Part shown: one piece after another, positions 1-6,365 of the stretch
How positions within the stretch are numbered: position 1 is the stretch's first letter
Layout: the number at the start of each line of letters is the position of its first letter
Source: Alphaproteobacteria bacterium UBA3650
Lineage (GTDB): Bacteria; Pseudomonadota; Alphaproteobacteria; CAAHEQ01; UBA3637
NCBI GenBank assembly: GCA_002373815.1
Contig: DFKH01000002.1
Span: 1-11,600 of the forward strand
DNA length: 11,600 nucleotides
Direction of reading: 5' to 3'
The notes under the pieces: generated by a model
Database searches by the model: none
What the model was told of the DNA's origin: nothing
What the model saw: the letters and a program-made list of their open reading frames with translations, nothing else
Position numbers and translations under genes: made by a program

Positions 1-77
1 CCCAGCGCCTCGTCATAGAATTTCAGCGAGCGCTGCAGATCCAGGACATTAAAATTGAAATGTACGAATTCTATCAT
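1..77 (-). CDS. Glyoxalase/VOC family protein, N-terminal fragment (cut by window edge)
   Basis: Reading the minus strand from 77 gives 25 complete codons starting MIEFVHFNFNVLDLQRSLKF and continuing into Tyr-Asp-Glu-Ala-Leu-Gly before the window ends. This is the first beta-alpha segment of the vicinal-oxygen-chelate fold as seen in lactoylglutathione lyase (GloA)-like proteins. The His in VHFNFNV corresponds to the first metal ligand, and the RSLKFY helix with an Ala-Leu-Gly turn is typical. In the family, GloA isomerises the methylglyoxal-glutathione hemithioacetal, but the fragment is too short to separate GloA from other VOC enzymes. The start is supported by an AGGAGG-type ribosome binding site (complement of 83-89) 5-6 bases upstream. 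The visible codons favour CTG, CGC and TCG and are more GC-rich than the neighbouring genes. The gene is divergent from the adhesin gene. Confidence 0.8.
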   Translation of the reverse strand, partial: MIEFVHFNFNVLDLQRSLKFYDEAL

Positions 78-155
78 TATTCTTCCTCCTGAATAAATAT
101 GGGGGGAGTAATTAGTTTCGTGATTTTCACATGGCAGGGCCATCGAAAATCAGTT

Positions 156-177
156 ATGTTATTGTAGCATATAACAT
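156..177. promoter_or_regulatory. Inverted repeat, possible operator in divergent promoter region
   Basis: ATGTTAT (156-162) and ATAACAT (171-177) form a perfect 7-bp inverted repeat with an 8-base centre. It covers the predicted minus-strand -10 element and half of its spacer, where a regulator could block the glyoxalase promoter. It lacks the GC-rich stem and T run of a terminator. A chance palindrome in AT-rich DNA is possible. Confidence 0.3.
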
Positions 178-189
178 GTTTTTTTGCAA
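161..189 (-). promoter_or_regulatory. Predicted sigma70-type promoter for the glyoxalase gene
   Basis: On the minus strand, TTGCAA (189-184) and TACAAT (166-161) are separated by exactly 17 bases. Transcription would start near 154 and give a leader of about 75 bases before the ATG at 77. It is placed back to back with the adhesin promoter. Prediction from consensus match only. Confidence 0.5.
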
Positions 190-197
190 TAAAATGC

Positions 198-225
198 TTT
201 ACAAAAGGAAGAAAGATTATATAAT
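198..225 (+). promoter_or_regulatory. Predicted sigma70-type promoter for the adhesin gene
   Basis: TTTACA (198-203) and a perfect TATAAT (220-225) are 16 bases apart. Transcription would begin near 232 and give a leader of about 65 bases before the ATG at 297. This is one of the best promoter matches in the window and fits an abundantly made surface protein. Confidence 0.6.
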
Positions 226-250
226 AAAAATGGAGTATTATGTAGATTAT

Positions 251-278
251 CCCAGCTGGCCCACAGTGGGAAGCCGGG
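251..278 (+). other. GC-rich leader stem-loop upstream of adhesin gene
   Basis: In the predicted leader, CCC (251-253) pairs with GGG (276-278), GGC (258-260) pairs with GCC (273-275), and an inner CC/GG pairing closes around CACAGTG. It is an isolated GC-rich block in AT-rich DNA, ending seven bases before the AAAGGAG ribosome binding site (285-291). It could stabilise the transcript or tune translation. There is no T run, so it is not an intrinsic terminator. Confidence 0.35.
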
Positions 279-296
279 AGAGAGAAAGGAGAAAAT

Positions 297-3200
297 ATGA
301 ATTTAAAATTATCAAAAACTGCGATTCGCGAATTGACACGCTTGTATAAAGGTGTGTTGGTTGCCGCTATCGTCGCCACAGCCGTCGCCTCAACAGGCGC
401 AAAGGCTGCTGATGTTACGGCAAAAGCAGAAACAAATTTTTCTACAATAACCAGTGCAACAGGAACTGAAGTAATTGGTACAGTCGATTTACCGACAAAA
501 ACCAGTGATTTGACAAACGATTCTGGTTTTCAAACATCTACCCAAGTTAGCTCAGCTATTTCCACCGCTTTGGCTAATGGTAGTGATGCTTATCAAACAG
601 CCTCTGACGTTTCATCTGCTATCGGTGCAGCTACGACCGGAATGTTAACTTCTTCTAACTATGCAACAACGTTAGATGCTGTGTATGCAAAAACAGTCGA
701 TTTGCCGACAAAAACCAGTGATTTGACAAACGATTCTGGTTTTCAGACATCAACTCAAGTTAGCTCAGCTATTTCCACCGCTTTGGCTAATAGTGGTGAT
801 GCTTATCAGACAGCCTCTGATGTTGCAACTGCTATTGCTGGGAAAGCAGATGCTGCTACAACTTACACAAAGACAGAAGTTGATACAGCTTTGAGTAGTA
901 AGGTGAATGTGACCGATTACACAACTGCAATGACAGGTGTGAATGCCAGTATTACATCCATTAATACGCAATTAACTGGTATGTATACCAAGACAGAAAC
1001 AGATACTGCTATTTCTACAGCAGTTGCTGGAAAGGCAGACGCTGCAACAACATTAGCTGGTTATGGCATTACAGATGCCTATACAAAGGGTCAAGTTGAC
1101 ACAGCTTTAGCTGCGAAAGCAGACGCTGCAACAACATTAGCTGGTTATGGCATTACAGATGCTTACACAAAGACAGCGGTTGACACAGCTTTAGCTGCGA
1201 AAGCAGACGCTGCAACAACATTAGCCGGTTATGGCATTACAGATGCCTATACAAAGGGTCAAGTTGACACAGCTTTAGCTGCGAAAGCAGACGCTGCAAC
1301 AACATTAGCCGGATATGGTATTACAGATGCCTATACAAAGACACAAACGGATAGTGCTATTTCTACCGCTACAACATTGACTGCTGCTGGAACATCTACA
1401 GCAGGTCTTGCAATTGGTGATTCTGTGTTGAGTGCTATTGGCGATTTAGATGGTGCTTTGGCAACAGCTGAAAGCAACATTTCAACAAACACAAGCAATA
1501 TCACAACATTACAAGGTGATGTGACAATGGATGCCAATGCAACAAGTAGCGCAGTTTATGTTGCCGGTGCAAAAGTTGATGCAGCCGTAGCCGCTATTGA
1601 CGTTGCTTTGAAAGCGGATGAAACCAATATTGCAAACAATACAGCTGAAATTACCAAGTTAACAGACAATACTTCTACGGGTGTTGTGAACGTGGCAGCT
1701 GCAAATATCGGTGCAACTGGTTTGACCTCTGCTGGTGACATTAAGACAACTGGCTCAGGAAGCATCATTTCTGCCGGAAATATCACCACAACAAATGGTA
1801 CAATTTCTGGTAAAACAGGTAGTTTCTCAGGTGCTTTAACCAGTGATACATTGACTGTTAATAATGCGACCACATTAAAGGGTACATTGGATGTAACCGG
1901 TAATGCCACAGTCGGTGGTACAACAACCTTGACAGGTCTTTTGACCGCCAATGGTGGTGTCACAACTGGTAAAGTGACATTGAACGGCAAAGACTTGACT
2001 GGTGTTGATGTAGCCGGTTTGGCAAAAGGTGCAGCCGGTGTTGAAACAGATGTTGCGACAACAGCTTCTGTAAAAGCGACAATTGCAAATCAAGCCGAAG
2101 ATGCTACCTTTACTGCAGCAACTGGTGCTAAAAACGTTGCTACTGGTACATTGAATGGTGCTATCACATCTTTGGATACTGCGATCGGTGATCGTTCTAC
2201 GTTGAATGCTTCCGGTAATGGTAATTTAGCCAACAATTCAGATGTTGCTACGGCTTTGAAGGCTTTGGATACATTCGTTGGTGCAAAATCAACAATGATT
2301 GCTGGTACAAATGTGGGTGATTCAACCACCAATTTGGCCTCAGCTGTCAATCAATTAGATGTGGCGATCGGTAACATTGCCGGATTGTCAACAACTAATG
2401 GTAATTTGAGCACAACTGATGTGGCGACTTCATTGACGAAGATTGATACAAATATGGGAGCTTTGGATACACTAACTCATGAAGCCTTTGGGGCCACAGC
2501 TCCTACGAATATCACAGCTGGTTTAAATTCGTTGGCCACAAACATTGAGACTGCTACAGGCGGCACCTTTACAGATGGTGCTTGGAAAGCAACTGTTTCA
2601 GCTGGCACATCCAATAGCTACACATATACTGAATCAACTAACTTGATGGATGCTATCAATCAAGTAGCAAGCAATATTGGAACAAAGGCTCAACTACCTG
2701 ATGATGTAAACGGTGTCAAACAAACAAACACAGTCAACCAAAACATCAAAGCTATCAATGATACAATCGGTGACATGGAAGACTTGGAAAGCACCTTTGT
2801 TGCAACAGCCCATGTGGGCAACGCCATCACAAATGGTGGGGCAAGTACTCCAACAACTGTTGTGGCAGCTTTGAACAACATTGATGCTACTTTAGGTATG
2901 ATTCATGGTTTGAAAGCCAATGGTTCCAATTTAGGAGATAACTCTAACTTGGCTGATGGTACAACCGTTGAAGAACATTTGGTTGCTTTGGATGATGCTA
3001 TTGGTAATCGTAATTACACGAGTACTAAGTATGTCTCTGCAAACAGTGACTTGTCCACTGCTGTCAGCGCATTAGATAGCAACTTGGAACGTGTTGAAAA
3101 CAAAGTGGACAACTTGGACAGACGTGTCGGCAAGATGCACCATGAAATGAAGTCTGGGTTTGCTAGCTTGGCCGCTATGTCTGCTTTGGTACCAAATGCC

Positions 3201-3374
3201 AGAGTGGCTGGTGACACACAAATCGCCGTTGGTACAGGTTACTATCGTGGTACCACAGGATTTGCCGTTGGCGCCTTCCATCACATCAACGACAACGTGT
3301 TGTTGAATGCTGGTGCTTCCTATGGTGGCAACGGAGCTGCTGTGTTCAAAGGTGGTGTCACCTTTGGATTCTAA
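297..3374 (+). CDS. YadA-type trimeric autotransporter adhesin with phage-fibre-like stalk repeats
   Basis: A 1025-residue surface adhesin (type Vc secretion). Residues 1-38 are a signal peptide: a basic start, a hydrophobic stretch VLVAAIVATAVAS and a likely cleavage after TGAKA. Residues about 62-176 hold two copies of a block starting TVDLPTKTSDLTNDSGF. Residues 244-355 hold four 28-residue units containing TLAGYGITDAYTK. Residues about 479-565 are Gly/Thr/Asn-rich and look beta-structured. Residues about 620-930 carry degenerate units of the form ALxxLDxxIG...NGNL. Residues about 931-955 (LERVENKVDNLDRRVGKM) form the coiled coil leading into the C-terminal YadA anchor beta-barrel, which ends in the usual aromatic residue (VTFGF). 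Members of this family trimerise and display the stalk outside the outer membrane. No recognisable YadA head was seen. The AAAGGAG site (285-291) lies five bases before the ATG. The gene has its own promoter and terminator and is monocistronic. The ligand is unknown. Confidence 0.93.
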   Translation: MNLKLSKTAIRELTRLYKGVLVAAIVATAVASTGAKAADVTAKAETNFSTITSATGTEVIGTVDLPTKTSDLTNDSGFQTSTQVSSAISTALANGSDAYQTASDVSSAIGAATTGMLTSSNYATTLDAVYAKTVDLPTKTSDLTNDSGFQTSTQVSSAISTALANSGDAYQTASDVATAIAGKADAATTYTKTEVDTALSSKVNVTDYTTAMTGVNASITSINTQLTGMYTKTETDTAISTAVAGKADAATTLAGYGITDAYTKGQVDTALAAKADAATTLAGYGITDAYTKTAVDTALAAKADAATTLAGYGITDAYTKGQVDTALAAKADAATTLAGYGITDAYTKTQTDSAISTATTLTAAGTSTAGLAIGDSVLSAIGDLDGALATAESNISTNTSNITTLQGDVTMDANATSSAVYVAGAKVDAAVAAIDVALKADETNIANNTAEITKLTDNTSTGVVNVAAANIGATGLTSAGDIKTTGSGSIISAGNITTTNGTISGKTGSFSGALTSDTLTVNNATTLKGTLDVTGNATVGGTTTLTGLLTANGGVTTGKVTLNGKDLTGVDVAGLAKGAAGVETDVATTASVKATIANQAEDATFTAATGAKNVATGTLNGAITSLDTAIGDRSTLNASGNGNLANNSDVATALKALDTFVGAKSTMIAGTNVGDSTTNLASAVNQLDVAIGNIAGLSTTNGNLSTTDVATSLTKIDTNMGALDTLTHEAFGATAPTNITAGLNSLATNIETATGGTFTDGAWKATVSAGTSNSYTYTESTNLMDAINQVASNIGTKAQLPDDVNGVKQTNTVNQNIKAINDTIGDMEDLESTFVATAHVGNAITNGGASTPTTVVAALNNIDATLGMIHGLKANGSNLGDNSNLADGTTVEEHLVALDDAIGNRNYTSTKYVSANSDLSTAVSALDSNLERVENKVDNLDRRVGKMHHEMKSGFASLAAMSALVPNARVAGDTQIAVGTGYYRGTTGFAVGAFHHINDNVLLNAGASYGGNGAAVFKGGVTFGF
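480..824 (+). repeat. Two 132-bp direct repeats in the adhesin stalk
   Basis: Positions 480-611 and 693-824 are near-identical, offset by 213 bases (71 codons), so the reading frame is kept. Differences are mostly silent (for example ttaccg versus ttgccg). They encode TVDLPTKTSDLTNDSGFQTS and the following Gln/Ser-rich helix. Gain or loss of one copy would change stalk length without a frameshift. Confidence 0.9.
1026..1361 (+). repeat. Four tandem 84-bp repeats in the adhesin stalk
   Basis: Units start at 1026, 1110, 1194 and 1278, each 28 codons, encoding AKADAATTLAGYGITDAYTK plus eight variable residues. Units 1 and 3 share the ending KGQVDTAL, unit 2 has KTAVDTAL and unit 4 has KTQTDSAI, so the array shows an alternating, higher-order 168-bp pattern. 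DNA identity is very high, which suggests recent duplication or ongoing homogenisation. Confidence 0.92.
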
Positions 3375-3394
3375 GCGAATCCTTGCGTAAAACG

Positions 3395-3424
3395 AAAAAC
3401 CTCGTCTCAACCGGCGAGGTTTTT
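3395..3424 (+). terminator. Rho-independent terminator of the adhesin gene
   Basis: A perfect 10-bp stem, AAAAACCTCG (3395-3404) with CGAGGTTTTT (3415-3424), encloses a 10-base loop. The stem's own T tract follows its GC core. It begins 21 bases after the TAA at 3372-3374. The A/T symmetry would also allow function on the minus strand. Confidence 0.9.
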
Positions 3425-3468
3425 CTATTTTCAAAGTTTTGATTCCCACTATAAATTGAATAAATTTC

Positions 3469-3497
3469 TTGCTTTAATTTTTTTTTTAGAGTAGACT
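3469..3497 (+). promoter_or_regulatory. Predicted promoter of the ppiD-mic60-hemY operon, with a T10 tract in the spacer
   Basis: TTGCTT (3469-3474) and TAGACT (3492-3497) are 17 bases apart, and the spacer contains ten consecutive T (3478-3487). Start of transcription would be near 3504, giving a leader of only about 16 bases that just includes the AAGGAG site (3508-3513). Matches to consensus are partial, so this is a moderate prediction. Confidence 0.45.
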
Positions 3498-3519
3498 TGA
3501 AAAAAACAAGGAGTCTTGA

Positions 3520-5376
3520 ATGATTAGCTTTTTTAATAAAATTGGAAACACATGGATTGCAAAGGCGATTTTCGCTGTTTTGGGTATTAGTATGATGGCC
3601 TTTTGGGGCATAGGTGGCATTGGTAACACATCTGGTTCAGATACGACCGCTATTCAGGTTGGAAAACGCAAAATTTCTATGTATGAACTCAACAAAGTTT
3701 TTGATACCGAGCGTGCTAAGATTAGCCAAATTGCTGGACAATATATTTCTCCCAAACAGGCTTTGCAGATGGGGCTTTTGGAACAATCCATACAGAAAAC
3801 GTTGACGGATGCCATCAATGAAGCTATCCAAGACGACTTGGGATTGACAGCTTCCGATGCCGCGGTGCGTAAATATGTGGAACGGCATCCTGTGTTTAAA
3901 GATTCTCTGGGCAATTTTGATCGCAACTTATTCTCAGCCTATTTGAGTCAAACACGTTTAACTGAGGCTCAACTGGCAGAACAATTACGTGATGAGTTGG
4001 CCAATCAACATTTAAGTAACACGATTCGTTTTGCCGCCCCTACTTCCAAGGCATTGGCTGAAATGAAATGGTATCATCAAAATCAACAGCGTGACGTGGA
4101 AGCATTGATGATTGAGACAAATAAAATTGTCGTTCCCTCTCAACCCACAGAAGAGGACTTAAAAGATTATTATGAAGCTTATCTGTCTGAATACATGATT
4201 CCCGAAACGCGTGATTTAGACATATTACTATTAACGCCAGCCCAAATTGGCAAAAATATTCAAATTTCTCAATCAGAATTAGATGAAGCTTATGAAGCAC
4301 AGAAAGCCAATTTTGAAATTCCAGAGCGTCGTCATGTATATCAAATTCGATTCAATAATGAAGAGAGCGCAAAAGCGGCTCGTAAAGATATAACTGCCGC
4401 AAACTTTATGAGCAAAGCCACAGAGTTCGGGCAAACAGAATCTAATACAGATTTTGGTCCTGTGACACGTAATGAGTTATTGCCAGAAATAGCAGATACC
4501 GCCTTTAAAGCGCAGGCAAATACAGTGGTCGGTCCTGTTGAAACGGATATGGGATGGCATATTTTGTTGGTTAAAGAAATTCAACCTGCTGTCAAACCAG
4601 ACAAAGCAAAAGTTTATGCCGAAATCAAGGAGAAAATGGTTGCAGAAATTGCTTATGACAGGATGACCGAAACAACCCGAAAATTAGAAGATTTATTGGG
4701 AGAAGGTTTGACTTTAAAAGAAGCGGCGACAAAACTTGGTCTTGCCACGCAGACGTTTAATAATGTAGAGATGACCGCAACAACTTTACCCGAAAATTTA
4801 CGCAATACTGAATTGATGCAGGATGTTTTCACATTGAAAGAAAACGAAACGACTGCATTGATGGAACAGGCAAACGGCTATATAGTCGCAGAAGTCAAGA
4901 AAATTACCCCAGTTCAAGCAAAAAATTTTGCAGATGTTAGAGCAAATTTAAGAGAACTCTGGGTAAAAGAACAACAAAAGGCAATGTTACCAGAAGTTAT
5001 TAAAAATGCTACTGAACAAATGAAAAATGGCTCTATTCCCGCCAAATTGGGGCACATTATGATTGTCAATCAAGCATCCCTTAGTGAGCCAAAAGAGTTG
5101 CCGATACCTAGTTTAACTAATGTGTTTACACAGGGACTCGGGTATGAAAATGCTACTGCAACGACATTACCAGAAGGGGCTATTATAACTGTTGTAAAGA
5201 AAACACGCACGCCATTGATGAAGAACGATGTCCTACCAGATCAAATGGAGCAACTATCTGCTGATAATGCTGAGCTAATGTATCAAGGCGTTGTGGCAAG
5301 TTATGCGGACAACATGAATATTGTGATAAACACTAACGCCATTCAAAAAGCATTTTCTGTGTATCAAACAGAATAA
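3520..5376 (+). CDS. ppiD: PpiD-like membrane-anchored periplasmic chaperone / peptidyl-prolyl isomerase
   Basis: A 618-residue protein matching the PpiD family in length and order. A short cytoplasmic start is followed by one membrane anchor at residues about 12-32 (WIAKAIFAVLGISMMAFWGI). A SurA-N-like helical chaperone region follows at about 40-185, including the typical SMYELNKVFDTER segment. A parvulin-type domain spans about 268-355, with RRHVYQIRF at its start and FGPVTRNEL and MGWHILLVKEI later. About 260 more residues extend to the C-terminus. PpiD proteins sit on the periplasmic face of the inner membrane near the Sec translocon and bind newly exported proteins; in E. coli the parvulin domain has little catalytic activity, and whether it is active here cannot be read from sequence. 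AAGGAG lies six bases before the ATG. It is the first gene of an operon with the Mic60-like gene 12 bases downstream. Confidence 0.9.
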   Translation: MISFFNKIGNTWIAKAIFAVLGISMMAFWGIGGIGNTSGSDTTAIQVGKRKISMYELNKVFDTERAKISQIAGQYISPKQALQMGLLEQSIQKTLTDAINEAIQDDLGLTASDAAVRKYVERHPVFKDSLGNFDRNLFSAYLSQTRLTEAQLAEQLRDELANQHLSNTIRFAAPTSKALAEMKWYHQNQQRDVEALMIETNKIVVPSQPTEEDLKDYYEAYLSEYMIPETRDLDILLLTPAQIGKNIQISQSELDEAYEAQKANFEIPERRHVYQIRFNNEESAKAARKDITAANFMSKATEFGQTESNTDFGPVTRNELLPEIADTAFKAQANTVVGPVETDMGWHILLVKEIQPAVKPDKAKVYAEIKEKMVAEIAYDRMTETTRKLEDLLGEGLTLKEAATKLGLATQTFNNVEMTATTLPENLRNTELMQDVFTLKENETTALMEQANGYIVAEVKKITPVQAKNFADVRANLRELWVKEQQKAMLPEVIKNATEQMKNGSIPAKLGHIMIVNQASLSEPKELPIPSLTNVFTQGLGYENATATTLPEGAIITVVKKTRTPLMKNDVLPDQMEQLSADNAELMYQGVVASYADNMNIVINTNAIQKAFSVYQTE

Positions 5377-5388
5377 GGGGGGAAATGC

Positions 5389-6363
5389 ATGACAAAAGAA
5401 GAAAAGATAGATAATCCTGAAGTTAAAGAAGCAGAAGTTTCCACACACAAGAATGTGTCCTCTCGTTCTTCGAGGCGCCATTTTTTCACATATCTTATTT
5501 TTATGCTTTTGTTGGCTGCTGGTAGTGCTGTAGCCGTTTATTATGCAACACCGCTTGTATTGGCTTCTTTAGTTTCTCCCAAACCCTTGGTTGTAGTCAA
5601 GTCCATTCCTCGTACTAATTCAGAATCAGAAAACTTACCTCATGTTGAAGAAATACCAACCACTGAAAATGAGTCGATTGCAACGTCTTTTTTTGAAGAA
5701 ACTGAAGTGCAACCTGCCCCTCAACCCATTGTGGAAGAAATTGTTTTGATTCCTGAACCAGTTTATGAACAAGAAAAGACACAACCTTCAACTGAGCTTG
5801 ACCAATTGACTTCCTCTTCATCAAGTAAACCTCAGCCCTCATCTTATCCAAGCTCAACAAATTATTCTATCTTAAAAGCGATGGAGTTACGAGATGCGCT
5901 TAAAAATGGTGGTGAATGTCGTCCTTTACTGGAAGAATTGGTGGCAATTCCAAACAAAACGCCTGAAATGGATCAAGCGCTCATGTCGTTATTACAATCT
6001 TGTTTAGAACGTCCTCTGGCAGGACAAATGAAAGAGGCATTTCATGCCGCAAAAAAGCGAGCCATTTTGCGCATTTTTCAGGCGAACTACCCCACCTATA
6101 TTGCTTATTTAAAAGCTATTCCCTACTTTTTAGCCAATGTACGCAAAAAAAATCCAACTGGTGATAATCCCTTGGATATATTGGATCTTATTCAAAATGC
6201 TGTTGATGCAGATCGTCCACAATTGGTTTTAAAGTTAATTCCTGAATTGCCCGCTAATGTTCAAGCGACATTAAATGATGTGACCCAGCTTGCACAAGCC
6301 GAATCTGATTTAAATCGAACATTGAATCAATTGATGAAAGCCTTATTTGACAGGGGAGAATGA
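5389..6363 (+). CDS. Mic60/COG4223-like inner-membrane protein with short linker
   Basis: A 324-residue protein with a cytoplasmic tail (1-30), one membrane segment (about 33-62) and a Pro/Glu/Ser/Thr-rich linker (about 63-158) with no obvious long coiled coil. A helical C-terminal region spans 160-324. That region follows the layout of alphaproteobacterial mitofilin-like proteins as remembered: MELRDALKNGGECRPLLEEL resembles the usual 'ALxxALxxGxPFxxELxxL' helix, and the part with YFLANVRKKNPTGDNPLDIL leads into the C-terminal helices. Its position directly before hemY is also where COG4223 genes lie in Alphaproteobacteria. Mic60 relatives shape cristae or intracytoplasmic membranes and contact outer-membrane proteins. 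An AGGGGGG site (5376-5382) is six bases before the ATG; an ATG at 5385 is out of frame. It overlaps the ATG at 6360. If the homology is wrong, it is simply an unknown single-pass membrane protein. Confidence 0.6.
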   Translation: MTKEEKIDNPEVKEAEVSTHKNVSSRSSRRHFFTYLIFMLLLAAGSAVAVYYATPLVLASLVSPKPLVVVKSIPRTNSESENLPHVEEIPTTENESIATSFFEETEVQPAPQPIVEEIVLIPEPVYEQEKTQPSTELDQLTSSSSSKPQPSSYPSSTNYSILKAMELRDALKNGGECRPLLEELVAIPNKTPEMDQALMSLLQSCLERPLAGQMKEAFHAAKKRAILRIFQANYPTYIAYLKAIPYFLANVRKKNPTGDNPLDILDLIQNAVDADRPQLVLKLIPELPANVQATLNDVTQLAQAESDLNRTLNQLMKALFDRGE

Positions 6364-6365
6364 AG

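Noticed and set aside
77..379. Open frames on both strands across the first intergenic region (for example 77-379 minus and 131-349 plus)
   Set aside because: They cross two predicted promoters and the adhesin start, lack ribosome binding sites, and have AT-driven composition. The glyoxalase and adhesin starts explain the region better.
480..1361. Repeats considered as a CRISPR array or a prophage tail-fibre gene
   Set aside because: The repeats are coding, in frame and without unique spacers. The protein has a signal peptide and YadA anchor, and no other phage genes are nearby.
1556..1990. 144-codon open frame on the minus strand inside the adhesin gene
   Set aside because: Its Val/Pro/Ala-rich protein mirrors the Thr/Asn/Gly repeats on the plus strand. 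It has no ribosome binding site or family resemblance.
5385..5387. ATG at 5385 as start of the Mic60-like gene
   Set aside because: It is in a different reading frame from the 324-residue product. The ATG at 5389 is in frame and correctly spaced from AGGGGGG.
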